Origin: 66-474 sp036279975
GTDB taxonomy: Bacteria > Pseudomonadota > Gammaproteobacteria > Xanthomonadales > Rhodanobacteraceae
Length of the DNA stretch: 29,400 bases
Direction of reading: 5' to 3'
NCBI GenBank assembly: GCA_036279975.1
Contig: DASURP010000021.1
Coordinates: 1-29,400 of the forward strand
A model generated the notes under the pieces. It saw only the letters and a list, made by a program, of their open reading frames with translations, had not been told where the DNA came from and did not search any database. The translations under genes and the position numbers were made by a program. How positions within the stretch are numbered: position 1 is the first letter of the stretch; each line of letters begins with the position of its first letter. Positions 1-8,104 of the stretch are shown piece after piece.

Positions 1-497
1 CCGCGGAAGGCATCGCCGACGTAGCCGTAATGGCTCGCGGAAGGATTGAAGCCGGGCAATCCGGCCTGCACCAGCACGTACGAAATGAACGCCGCCGACC
101 ACGGCTGGTCGATGACGAAGGCACGGCATTGCGGCGAGGAATATCCGCCGCCACCGACGTAACTGCAATCGGCGGCCCCCGCGAATTGCTGCATCCGTCC
201 CAGCAAGCCGCTGCCGCGCCAGTAATTCACCACCTGCATCCACGCCGGCGTGATGCCGTCGCTCAGCCGCGCGCTTTCCGCTTCCGACACGGTGTTGCTG
301 GCGAGGCGACCGTTGGCATCGATGAAGGGGCTGTACCACAGCACGTTCTCGCGGCAGGCGATCGCCGCGATCTTCGCCGCTTCCATGCCGGTCCCAGACG
401 GTTGCACCGTCACGCAACCGGTGGCGCGGGCCATCCACGGCGCCGCGAACAATGAAAGCATCAACAGGGAACGCAGCAGGATGGAATGACAGCGCAT
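1..497 (-). CDS. Secreted DUF2272 domain protein (C-terminus beyond window)
   Basis: An open frame runs from an ATG at 497 to the left window edge, so only about 165 N-terminal residues are visible. The start has a GGAGG about 4 bases upstream. The protein opens with a signal peptide (MRCHSILLRSLLMLSLFAAP, then WMARA). The later stretch PWSAAFISYVLVQAG followed by a conserved SHYGYV segment resembles the core of the DUF2272 family, whose function is not established. Cysteines in the CSYV and QCRAF segments could form a disulfide in the periplasm. The gene lies 46 bases downstream of moeB on the same strand and may be the last gene of that transcript. The family assignment is from memory of the motif; the missing C-terminus limits certainty. 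Confidence 0.72.
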   Translation of the reverse strand, partial: MRCHSILLRSLLMLSLFAAPWMARATGCVTVQPSGTGMEAAKIAAIACRENVLWYSPFIDANGRLASNTVSEAESARLSDGITPAWMQVVNYWRGSGLLGRMQQFAGAADCSYVGGGGYSSPQCRAFVIDQPWSAAFISYVLVQAGLPGFNPSASHYGYVGDAFR

Positions 498-543
498 GGA
501 GCCTCCGTGCTTGTCGAGCAAGAGGCATCCTAACCCGATGCGC

Positions 544-1674
544 TCAAGCCCCGCCCGCGCAGAACGCGGCGTAGTCGATATAACCGGGGAATGCGCGACC
601 CAAGGCGCAAACCGGACATTGCGGATCCGGCGTGAGGCGCGTTTCGCGGAAACGCATCGCCAGCGCATCGAATTGCAGCAACCGCCCGGTCAATGGCGCA
701 CCGATGCCGAGGATCAGCTTCACCACCTCGGTGGCCTGCAGCAGGCCGATCACGCCCGGCAACACGCCGAGCACGCCGGCTTCGGCGCAGTTGGGCGCGG
801 CATCGGGCGGCGGCGGTTCCGGGAACAGGCAGCGGTAGCATGGCGCTTCGCCGCGATGGCGGCCTGCGTCGAATACGCTCGCCTGGCCTTCGAAGCGCTG
901 CACCGCGCCGTACACCAGCGGCTTGCCGAGCTTCACGCAGGCGTCGTTGAGCAGGTAGCGCACCGGGAAGTTGTCGGCGCCATCCAGCACCACGTCGGCA
1001 CCGTCGAGCAGGGCTTCGACGTTGGCCGAGGTGACACGTTCGGGCAGGCCTTCGATGTCCACGCGCGGATTCAGTGCATGCAGCGCGTGCGCCGCCGAGC
1101 CGAGTTTCGATTGGCCGATGCGATCGTCGGTATGCAGGATCTGGCGCTGCAGGTTGCTGCGCTCGACCACGTCGTCGTCGGCGATAACCAGGGTGCCGAT
1201 GCCGGCCGCGGCGAGATAGAAGGCCGCGGGTGAACCCAGGCCTCCGGCCCCCAACACCACCACGCGCGCATTTTCGAGCTTGCGCTGGCCGCCCTCGCCG
1301 ATCTCCGGCAGGCGCAGGTGGCGCGAGTAGCGATCGTAGAAATCCTCGTCGCCACCGGCCCTGGCGACGGGCAAGCCTTCCTCGATCCAGCGCGCGGTGC
1401 CGCCGGTTACCGAGACGACATTGGCATAGCCGCGTCGCTGCAAGGCCTGTGCCGCGCGCAGCGAACGTTGCCCGTGCGCACAGATCGTGAGGATTTCACG
1501 CGCCCGGTCGGGAACGACATCGCCGATGCGGTGCAGCACCTCGCCCAGTGGCAGCGCGACCGCCCCATCCGCCATCCCGGCGGCCTGCTCGTAGGGTTCC
1601 CGCACGTCGAGCAGCAACGCACCGGCGTGCTGGCGTTGCAGGGCTTCCCGCGGGGAGATTTCATGGATGCTCAT
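544..1674 (-). CDS. moeB: MoeB/ThiF-type adenylyltransferase with N-terminal rhodanese domain
   Basis: A 376-residue protein expected to adenylate the C-terminal glycine of a sulfur-carrier protein (MoaD in molybdopterin synthesis, possibly ThiS). Residues 1-105 form a rhodanese domain with active loop CAHGQRS and its cysteine at 65. Residues 110-376 form the E1-like domain: nucleotide-binding GAGGLG (142-147), RSNLQRQ (172-178), and two zinc CxxC pairs (C279/C282 and C353/C356). MoeZ and MOCS3 usually carry the rhodanese at the C-terminus, so this order is reversed. The domain could hand over persulfide sulfur directly. It starts 17 bases after moeA, so the two are probably co-transcribed with mobA. 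The MoeB rather than ThiF role is inferred from that neighbourhood. Confidence 0.9.
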   Translation of the reverse strand: MSIHEISPREALQRQHAGALLLDVREPYEQAAGMADGAVALPLGEVLHRIGDVVPDRAREILTICAHGQRSLRAAQALQRRGYANVVSVTGGTARWIEEGLPVARAGGDEDFYDRYSRHLRLPEIGEGGQRKLENARVVVLGAGGLGSPAAFYLAAAGIGTLVIADDDVVERSNLQRQILHTDDRIGQSKLGSAAHALHALNPRVDIEGLPERVTSANVEALLDGADVVLDGADNFPVRYLLNDACVKLGKPLVYGAVQRFEGQASVFDAGRHRGEAPCYRCLFPEPPPPDAAPNCAEAGVLGVLPGVIGLLQATEVVKLILGIGAPLTGRLLQFDALAMRFRETRLTPDPQCPVCALGRAFPGYIDYAAFCAGGA

Positions 1675-1691
1675 GCGTTCATGCTAGCCGC

Positions 1692-2915
1692 TCATTCGGG
1701 CCAAAGCATGACCACCTCGCCTGCGGCAAAGTCACGCGCAGCTTCGGGAAGCAAGGCCAGGGCGTCGGTTTCGGCAAGCCCGCGCAACATCCCGGAACCC
1801 TGCTTGGCGTGCGGCGTGGCCCACTGCACGCCCTCATCGTCGACGTGCAGGCTGCAGCGCGCCAGTTCCGCGCGCGGATGACGCTTGTGCAGTGGCGCGG
1901 CCAGGCGTGCGCGATGCGGCCGCGGCACCTGTGCGACGCCCTGTATCGCGCGCAACGCGAAGCGCACGAATACGCGGAATGTCACCGCCGACGCCACCGG
2001 GTTTCCCGGCAGCCCGAAATACAGGCAGGCGCCGACCTGTCCGAACAGGGTCGGCATGCCGGGCTTCAGGCGCACCTTGTGGAAATGAATCTCGCCGAGC
2101 GTCCGCAGCACCGCCGGCAGGTGGTCGGCCTCGCCCGCCGACACGCCACCGCTGGTGACGATCAGGTCGGCATCCGCGGCGGCTTCCAGCAGCGCCGCGC
2201 GCAAGGCGCCGGGGTCGTCGCGCACGCGTTCGCGTGCCACGACGCTGGCGCCTGATTCATGCGCCAGCGCCGCCAGCATCACGGCATTGGATTCGTGGAT
2301 CTGGCCGAACCCGAGCGGTTGTCCCGCAGGTACCAGCTCGTTGCCGGTGGCGATCACCACGAGGCGTGGCGTGCGCCGCACCGGGACGCGCGCGATCCCC
2401 GCCGCGGCCAGCACCGCGAGTTGTGCCGCGCCCAGCGGCGTACCGGCGGCAGCCGCGAGGTCACCCTCGGCGTAATCCTCGCCGGCCGCGCGCACGTTGG
2501 CGCCGGCCTCCTCGCCGGCCCGCAGGACAATGCGATCCCCGTCCGCGCGCACGTTTTCCTTGATCACCACCGTGTCGCCCCCGGGCGGCATCGGCGCACC
2601 CGTGGTGACGCGCACGCATTGCCCCGCCCCCACCGCGGGCGCCGAATCCGCGCCGGCGAAGACCTCGCCGATCAATTCCAGCCCACGCTCGCCCTGCGCC
2701 GGAAGGTCCGAGCCACGCACTGCGAACCCGTCCATCGCCGCGTTCGCGAACGGTGGCAGCGGGTGCGGAACGCGCACGTCTTCGGCCAGCACGCGGCCAT
2801 GGGCGGCGGCGAGCGTCGCCAGCTCGACCGGCAAGCGATGCCGTGCCGCGCGCGCGGCGACGATTTCCAGCGCCTGCTCGAGGCTGACGCGGGTCGGGTA
2901 GTCAGCTTCTGCCAT
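1692..2915 (-). CDS. moeA: Molybdopterin molybdenumtransferase MoeA
   Basis: A 407-residue cytoplasmic enzyme that inserts molybdate into adenylylated molybdopterin; E. coli MoeA has 411 residues. Visible family signatures are TGAPMPPGGD (105-114), TGNEL (190-194), the MoCF-type SGGVSAGEADH (255-265) and GLPGNP (301-306). The start was set at MAEADYP because the family begins there. A longer open frame upstream lies inside mobA and shows no MoeA similarity. The chosen ATG overlaps the end of mobA by 14 bases, which suggests translational coupling, and moeB follows 17 bases after the stop. No truncation or altered key residue was noticed. Confidence 0.94.
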   Translation of the reverse strand: MAEADYPTRVSLEQALEIVAARAARHRLPVELATLAAAHGRVLAEDVRVPHPLPPFANAAMDGFAVRGSDLPAQGERGLELIGEVFAGADSAPAVGAGQCVRVTTGAPMPPGGDTVVIKENVRADGDRIVLRAGEEAGANVRAAGEDYAEGDLAAAAGTPLGAAQLAVLAAAGIARVPVRRTPRLVVIATGNELVPAGQPLGFGQIHESNAVMLAALAHESGASVVARERVRDDPGALRAALLEAAADADLIVTSGGVSAGEADHLPAVLRTLGEIHFHKVRLKPGMPTLFGQVGACLYFGLPGNPVASAVTFRVFVRFALRAIQGVAQVPRPHRARLAAPLHKRHPRAELARCSLHVDDEGVQWATPHAKQGSGMLRGLAETDALALLPEAARDFAAGEVVMLWPE

Positions 2916-3591
2916 GGACACGTTCGAACCGCTGGAAATCACCGGGTGTGTTGAGATTATGGAATGCATCGCCGGCGTCGTCGAAACCGGTCGCGACCGC
3001 CCGCAGTGCGGCGTGCCAGCGCCAGGGTGAGCCGTGGCCGTGCAGCGCGGATCGCGCGGAGGCCTGCCATACCGCTGGGTCCGGCCCAATCCGGTACAGG
3101 GCGAACAGCGGCTGGGGCTTGCCCCCGCATTCCGCATAGGCACAGGATGCATCGGGATGTGCGGACAGGGCGGCGCCCATGCGCGCCGCAAGGTCGCGGG
3201 GCGGATCCGGGCAATCGACGGGCACGCTCAGCAGCCATCGCGGCAAGGCATGCCGGTTGGCGCACAGGAATCCGAACGCTGCAAGCAGTCCGGCCAGGGG
3301 CCCCGCGCAGCCCGGCCCCTCGTCGTGGATCGCGGGTGCGTAACCGGCATACGCGTCCAGGTTGCGATTGGCGACGATCAACACGCGGCCGCACTGCGGG
3401 TGCAGGCACTCCAGCACGTGTTCGATGAGTGGCCGTTCGGCAAACGGGAGCAAGCCCTTGTCCTTCCCTCCGACGCGTGCACCGGCGCCGCCGGCGAACA
3501 CCACGCCCAGGACGTCATTCCGGCCACGGAGTCCTTGGCCATGGGCGGCGCTGCCTGGTCCGGACCCGGTGCGGTGGACGTCGGAGGCCAT
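2902..3591 (-). CDS. mobA: Molybdenum cofactor guanylyltransferase MobA
   Basis: A 229-residue cytoplasmic enzyme that transfers GMP to Mo-molybdopterin to make the guanine dinucleotide cofactor used by DMSO-reductase-family enzymes. The nucleotidyltransferase signature VFAGGAGARVGGKDKGL is at 30-46, GPLAGL at 97-102, and the likely metal-binding aspartate lies in SVPVDCP (D126). The ATG sits two bases after the der stop and overlaps moeA downstream by 14 bases. The N-terminus carries about 27 residues more than typical MobA before the first strand. No in-frame ATG lies closer to the motif, so I kept this start, but a non-ATG start is possible. Confidence 0.9.
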   Translation of the reverse strand: MASDVHRTGSGPGSAAHGQGLRGRNDVLGVVFAGGAGARVGGKDKGLLPFAERPLIEHVLECLHPQCGRVLIVANRNLDAYAGYAPAIHDEGPGCAGPLAGLLAAFGFLCANRHALPRWLLSVPVDCPDPPRDLAARMGAALSAHPDASCAYAECGGKPQPLFALYRIGPDPAVWQASARSALHGHGSPWRWHAALRAVATGFDDAGDAFHNLNTPGDFQRFERVHGRS

Positions 3592-3593
3592 CG

Positions 3594-4994
3594 TCAGCGA
3601 CCGCGCGCATGCCGAAGCATCCGCCTGCGTTTGCGCTGCTGGCCCTCGCTCGGGGCGTTGCGCTTGCCGGCATAGGGGTTCTCGCCCTCGCGGAACTCGA
3701 TGCGGATTGGCGTGCCTTCCAGCTTGTAGTGCTTGCGGAAAAAATTCTCCAGATAGCGGCGGTAACTGTCCGGGACATGCCTGGTGCGGCTGCCGTGGAT
3801 CACGATGGTCGGCGGGTGGTCGCCGCCCGGATGCGCGAAGCGCAACTTGGGCGAATGCCCGCGCACCAGCGGCGGCTGGTGCGCCGCCACCGCTTTCTCG
3901 AGCGCGCGCGTGAGGTCGGAGGTGCTGAGTTCACGCGCGGCCGCCGCACCGGCGCGGTCGATCGCGCGCATCAGTTCGCGCAGGCCGGATCCGTGTTTCG
4001 CGGACAGGAACACGATCCTCGCCCATGCGACGAAATCCAGCTTGCGCTCAAGGCCGGCCTTGCAACGCTCGCGGTCGTATTGTTCGAGGCCGTCCCATTT
4101 GTTGGCGACGATCACCAGTGCCCGGCCCGCTTCCAGCACCTGCCCGATCAGCGCCAGGTCCTGGTCGGTGACGCCCTCGCCCGCGTCCAGCATCACCGCC
4201 GCGACGTCGGCCGCCGCGATGGATTGCAGCGTCTTGATCACACTGAACTTCTCCAGCGCGTCTTCGACGCGTCCGCGACGACGCACGCCGGCGGTATCGA
4301 TCAGGACGTAGCGTTTGCCATCGCGTTCGAGCGGCACCTGGATCGAATCGCGGGTGGTGCCGGCGATGTCGGAAACCACCACCCGCTCGTCACCCAGCAG
4401 GCGATTGACCAGCGTGGACTTGCCGACATTGGGGCGACCGACGATGGCGACGCGGGTGCCGGCCGTATCGTCATGCCCGGAACCCGCGTCCGCGTCGGCA
4501 TCCGCGGGCAGCAAGGGCAGCGTCGCGGCCAGCAGCGCGTCGAGTCCGCGTGCATGCGCAGCGGCGATCGCGAAGGTCGCGGCAACGCCCAGCACGGCAA
4601 ACTCGGCCAGCGCGGCCTGCACGTCGAGCCCGTCCGTCTTGTTGACCGCCAGCAGCACGGGCTTGCCGGCGCGGCGCAGGCGGTCGAGGATCGCGCGATC
4701 CTGCGGCAGCAGGCTCTCGCGGGCATCCACGAGCAGCACGCAGGCGCTGGCCTCGTCGATTGCGAGCTGCACCTGCCGCTCGGTGAGCTGGTCGATGTCG
4801 ATGCGCGCGCCGGAAAGCCCACCGGTATCGACCAGCACGAACGGCCGGGCGCCCAGGCGGCATACGCCGTAATTGCGATCGCGGGTGACGCCCGGCAGGT
4901 CCGCGACCAGCGCGTCACGCGTGCGGGTCAGCGCGTTGAAGAGCGTCGATTTGCCGACGTTGGGACGGCCCACCAGGGCGACAACAGGCAGCAT
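3594..4994 (-). CDS. der: Ribosome biogenesis GTPase Der (EngA)
   Basis: A 466-residue protein with two tandem GTPase domains and a C-terminal KH-like domain; it acts in maturation of the 50S ribosomal subunit. Domain 1 shows GRPNVGKST (9-17), DTGG (56-59) and NKTD (118-121). Domain 2 shows GRPNVGKS (186-193), DTAG (233-236) and NKWD (298-301). The linker at about 162-178 is acidic (DADADADAGSGHDD). The tail is strongly basic (QQRKRRRMLRHARGR), consistent with rRNA contact. It is separated from upstream bamB by 171 bases of palindromic repeats, and mobA follows after two bases, so the molybdenum-cofactor genes probably share its transcript. All key motifs are intact. Confidence 0.97.
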   Translation of the reverse strand: MLPVVALVGRPNVGKSTLFNALTRTRDALVADLPGVTRDRNYGVCRLGARPFVLVDTGGLSGARIDIDQLTERQVQLAIDEASACVLLVDARESLLPQDRAILDRLRRAGKPVLLAVNKTDGLDVQAALAEFAVLGVAATFAIAAAHARGLDALLAATLPLLPADADADAGSGHDDTAGTRVAIVGRPNVGKSTLVNRLLGDERVVVSDIAGTTRDSIQVPLERDGKRYVLIDTAGVRRRGRVEDALEKFSVIKTLQSIAAADVAAVMLDAGEGVTDQDLALIGQVLEAGRALVIVANKWDGLEQYDRERCKAGLERKLDFVAWARIVFLSAKHGSGLRELMRAIDRAGAAAARELSTSDLTRALEKAVAAHQPPLVRGHSPKLRFAHPGGDHPPTIVIHGSRTRHVPDSYRRYLENFFRKHYKLEGTPIRIEFREGENPYAGKRNAPSEGQQRKRRRMLRHARGR

Positions 4995-5017
4995 GACTCA
5001 AGGACCCCGCGAATACC

Positions 5018-5130
5018 GTTGGGCTTCACTGCGTTCAGCCCAACCTACCAGACTGTAGGAGCGGCCCTTGGCCGCGACTGAGTGGACAGGACAACGCGTA
5101 CATCGGGTCGCGCGCCTGGCGCGCTCCTAC
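5018..5130. repeat. REP-like palindrome cluster between bamB and der
   Basis: Three palindromic units fill most of the gap. Unit A (5018-5048, minus strand) begins GTAGG and has an 8-bp stem GTTGGGCT/AGCCCAAC around an 11-base loop. Unit B1 (5055-5078, plus strand) begins GTAGGAGC and has stem GCGGCC/GGCCGC with loop CTT. Unit B2 (5107-5130, minus strand) also begins GTAGGAGC on its own strand and has arms GCGCGCC/GGCGCGC around one base. B1 and B2 face each other as in a bacterial interspersed mosaic element. GTAG-headed REPs are known from Xanthomonadales and are linked to RAYT transposases; none is encoded here. The cluster could slow or stop transcription from bamB into der. Confidence 0.85.
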
Positions 5131-5165
5131 AGGGTCCTCAGGCTGCGTGCCTGCAGAACGGACCG

Positions 5166-6395
5166 CTATCCAGCGTTTCCTGAAATCCGGTACGCCACCA
5201 CGTGGCCCTTCACGTCCTCGACGTACACCATGTCGCCGTTGACGACCGGACGGGCGCGGATTGCATCCTTGGACAGCCGCACGCGCGCGGCCAGCTTGCC
5301 GTCCGACAGGTCGAGCCAGTGCACGTAACCCTCGCCGCCGCCGACCACGGCGTACTTGCCCTGGATGGTGGGTGCGGTTAGCCAGTGGTATTCGAGTGCC
5401 GCCTGCTTCCACATGTCGCCGCCACCGTTCTTCGAGAAGGCCCAGACCACGGAGTCGTCGTCCACGCCCACCAGTTGCGTGTCGGCGACGCCGACACCCA
5501 CGTAGCTGGAAAAGGTGCGGTTCCACGCCAGCCGGCCCTGCGCCGCGTCGATCGCGGCCAGTTCCCCGTGGTAAGCGGTCGCGTACACGGTGTCGCCGTC
5601 GAGCTGCAGGGTATCGTCGGCGTCGTCCAATTTCTGGATGTCGGTGCGTCCGGTGCCCTTGGTGATCGGCAACTGCCACTGGATGACCCCGGTATCGCCG
5701 CGCAAGGAGACCACACTGCCGTCGTCGCTGCCGAACAGCACCACGCCGTGCGCGGCCAGCAGCGGGCCGTTCCCGCGCAGGCTCAGCAACGGTACGTTGG
5801 CCTGGTCGTTGAGCCATTTGCGTTCGCCGGTGTTGCCGTCGAACGCGTACACGTAGCCCGAATTCGTGCGCACGTAGACCACGCCCGAGTCGATTGCAGG
5901 CGGCGAAATCACCTCGTTGTCGACCGCGGCGCTCCACAGGCGCTTGCCGGTGGCGGCGTCGTAGGCATAGACGTGGCCGTCCAGCGTCCCGACCGCCAGC
6001 AGGTTGCCGGAAACCGTCGGGCCGCCCGCGTAGCGTGCGTCGGGGCCGGGCTGCTTGCGCCGGAACGGCCAGATGCCGTCGCCCACCCGCGTGGACTGCT
6101 TCCAGACTTCCTTGCCGGTGGCGGCGTCCAGCGCCTCGATCTTGCCGTCGGTACTGATCAGGTAAAGCTTGCCGTCCGCGTAGGCCGGCTGCAGCCGCAC
6201 CCCCGAGCGACCGGCGCCGTCGCCGATCCGCTTCGACCAGACTTCCCGGACCTGCAGGCTCGGCGCGAATTCGACCAGGGGCTTGGGCGGCTGGATGTTC
6301 TCGCTACGCTTGAACACCTTGTTCCACAGCCCGCATCCCGAGAGGGCGAAAACGGCCACAAGCAGCGGCAACAGCAGGAGATGACGACGCTTCAT
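5166..6395 (-). CDS. bamB: Outer membrane assembly lipoprotein BamB
   Basis: A 409-residue periplasmic lipoprotein of the BAM complex, which folds beta-barrels into the outer membrane. The signal peptide ends in a lipobox LSGC with the lipidated cysteine at 21. The rest shows repeated PQQ-like propeller blades, for example the recurring pattern A-x-D-A-A-T-G-K-x-x-W (around 89-98 and 143-154) and VYAFDGNTGERKW. This is expected to form an eight-bladed beta-propeller that contacts BamA. Its ATG overlaps the TGA of yfgM (ATGA), so the two are translationally coupled, as in many gammaproteobacteria where yfgM, bamB and der are adjacent. Confidence 0.96.
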   Translation of the reverse strand: MKRRHLLLLPLLVAVFALSGCGLWNKVFKRSENIQPPKPLVEFAPSLQVREVWSKRIGDGAGRSGVRLQPAYADGKLYLISTDGKIEALDAATGKEVWKQSTRVGDGIWPFRRKQPGPDARYAGGPTVSGNLLAVGTLDGHVYAYDAATGKRLWSAAVDNEVISPPAIDSGVVYVRTNSGYVYAFDGNTGERKWLNDQANVPLLSLRGNGPLLAAHGVVLFGSDDGSVVSLRGDTGVIQWQLPITKGTGRTDIQKLDDADDTLQLDGDTVYATAYHGELAAIDAAQGRLAWNRTFSSYVGVGVADTQLVGVDDDSVVWAFSKNGGGDMWKQAALEYHWLTAPTIQGKYAVVGGGEGYVHWLDLSDGKLAARVRLSKDAIRARPVVNGDMVYVEDVKGHVVAYRISGNAG

Positions 6396-7057
6396 TGGGC
6401 CTGTTTCCCGGTCTGCGCAGCCTGTGACTGCGTGAGGTTTTCCAGTTTCATCTCGACGGCGTTGCGCGCCGGCGCATCCTTGTCCAGCTTGGCCAACGCT
6501 TCCTGGTAGGCGGTGCGGGCGGCGGCGGACTTCCCGAGTTTGAGCAACGCATCACCGCGAAGTTCCGCGGAGATCGCCGCGTATTCGCCGGCAGGCACCT
6601 TGTCCAGCGCGTTCAGCGCCTGCTGGGCGTGGTCCTGGGCGAGCAGCACCCGGGCCAGGCGCAGCGAGAACAGGCCCTGCAAGGCCGGTTGCTTGCTGTG
6701 GGCGACCGCCCACTCGAGGTTCTGCGCGGCGGACTTCAAATCGTCCTTGCCGACGTCGTACTCCGCCACCGCGGCGCTGGCGAAGGCCGCGTAGGAATTC
6801 CTGGAATAGTTCTTCTGGAGATCACCGAGCGCCGCGGCCATGGCCTGCTTGTCGCCCGACTGCGCGGCGTTCCGCACCACGGCGAATTGCGTGGCCGCCT
6901 GGACCTCGACATTGGCCTGGTGGGCCTGCCAGCGCCGCCAGCCGAAGATCAGCGCCAGCGCAATGACCACCCCGACCACGACGGCGATGCCGTTTTCCTT
7001 GAGCCACTTGCGAACTTGTTCGCCCTGTTCGTACTGGTCGTAATCTTCGAATGCCAT
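6392..7057 (-). CDS. yfgM: YfgM family TPR protein (ancillary SecYEG subunit)
   Basis: A 221-residue inner-membrane protein with a short cytoplasmic N-terminus (MAFEDYDQYEQGEQVRKWLK), one membrane helix at about 24-40, and a periplasmic domain with TPR-like helices. E. coli YfgM associates with SecYEG and PpiD and helps hand secreted proteins to periplasmic chaperones. The start at 7057 fits the conserved family N-terminus and has AAGGTGG upstream; a longer open frame to 7120 adds residues unlike the family. The stop overlaps the bamB start by the ATGA arrangement. ispG and hisS, which precede yfgM in E. coli, are not present here. Confidence 0.92.
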   Translation of the reverse strand: MAFEDYDQYEQGEQVRKWLKENGIAVVVGVVIALALIFGWRRWQAHQANVEVQAATQFAVVRNAAQSGDKQAMAAALGDLQKNYSRNSYAAFASAAVAEYDVGKDDLKSAAQNLEWAVAHSKQPALQGLFSLRLARVLLAQDHAQQALNALDKVPAGEYAAISAELRGDALLKLGKSAAARTAYQEALAKLDKDAPARNAVEMKLENLTQSQAAQTGKQAQ

Positions 7058-7129
7058 TGTCCACCTTGGTGCATACGGGCGCCCGCGCACGAAGACTCCT
7101 GCGCGGAAACGTGCAAGCATACAAGAGAT

Positions 7130-8104
7130 TCAGTCGTTTTCGCTTGCGCCCGGCGATCCGAAGACGTCGAAGTGGGCCACGTTGGCGCGCTGGTATGAAC
7201 CCGGATCGAGCGGCTGTCCATCCTGGGTCACTGCCACGCCGCCGGCGTTGCCAAGCGTGACGTGCAGGACGCCCGCCGAATGCCAGCTGCGCGTGTCGCC
7301 CGCGTGCAGCAACCCCGAGTCGACCTTGTTGCCCTCGGCATCGGTGAGTTCGAACCAGCAGTCCGCGCTGGCCGCCAGGGTCAGGATGTGCTGCCCGCCG
7401 GGCGCTGCGGGCAGCGGCCCATTCGCCTGCGCGGAGGCCGCGTCGGCCGACTGGCTGTCTTCGTCGATGCCGATCGCGGTGAAGGGTGTCATCGACGCCC
7501 GGAACGGCGAGGCGTCGGGGGATGCCGGCTGCGTGGCGGCGTGCGATGCCACCGCGCTGGTGGGCGCGGCCGGCGCCGAAACCGCCGGCTGGTCAAGGGA
7601 AACGATGCGCGCGGCAGGACGGTGCAGGCCGCCGCGCAGGCCCAGCAGCACCAGCGGCACCGCGATCATCCCGGTCAGCGCGATGTAGGTGGCCGCGGTT
7701 CCGTAGCGCCGCAGCAGCCAGCGCGTCCGCGAGGTGCGGGCGACCGACACCAGCGCCGGCTGCTCGGCCGGCGCGACGGCTCGCAGCGTGTCGTCGCAGC
7801 AGCCCGATGGCAGTCCGAGAAAGCCCGCGTAGCTCTTGAGCGCACCGCGCAGGAACACGAAATGCTCGGCGGATCCGAAATCGTCGGCCTCCAGGCGCTC
7901 CAGCACCTTGATCGGGAGGTGCAGCGCCTTCCCGCAATCGGAAAGGGACAAGCCCTTGTCGACGCGAGCCGCGCGCAAGCGATAGCCCACGGGGGCCACG
8001 GGCGAGGGCGCGGATTGCTCCCGGGGATCCGGGATGGGAGCACGCTCGCCGCGCCTGGCGTCGGGGCCGGTGGAAGGGGTGTCGGCAGCCTGGTGCTCAG
8101 TCAT
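7130..8104 (-). CDS. rodZ: RodZ-like cell-shape protein (HTH, membrane helix, DUF4115)
   Basis: A 324-residue protein from this start. A cytoplasmic Xre-type helix-turn-helix spans about 40-98 (GYRLRAARVDKGLSLSDCGK onwards). A basic stretch and a membrane helix at about 137-156 follow. A Pro/Ala/Ser-rich periplasmic linker leads to a C-terminal DUF4115 domain (about 230-310, starting ILTLAASADCWFELTDA). RodZ links MreB filaments to the wall-elongation machinery. The ATG at 8104 overlaps the pilF stop by 8 bases; an in-frame ATG four codons earlier (8116) is equally possible and neither has a strong ribosome site. The linker is low-complexity and probably poorly conserved. Confidence 0.88.
   Translation of the reverse strand: MTEHQAADTPSTGPDARRGERAPIPDPREQSAPSPVAPVGYRLRAARVDKGLSLSDCGKALHLPIKVLERLEADDFGSAEHFVFLRGALKSYAGFLGLPSGCCDDTLRAVAPAEQPALVSVARTSRTRWLLRRYGTAATYIALTGMIAVPLVLLGLRGGLHRPAARIVSLDQPAVSAPAAPTSAVASHAATQPASPDASPFRASMTPFTAIGIDEDSQSADAASAQANGPLPAAPGGQHILTLAASADCWFELTDAEGNKVDSGLLHAGDTRSWHSAGVLHVTLGNAGGVAVTQDGQPLDPGSYQRANVAHFDVFGSPGASEND

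Noticed and set aside
3429..5081. Long plus-strand open frame of 550 codons
   Set aside because: It is antisense to der and mobA, which carry complete family motifs; its translation is Arg/Gly/Ala-rich with no recognisable domain. It is an effect of high GC.
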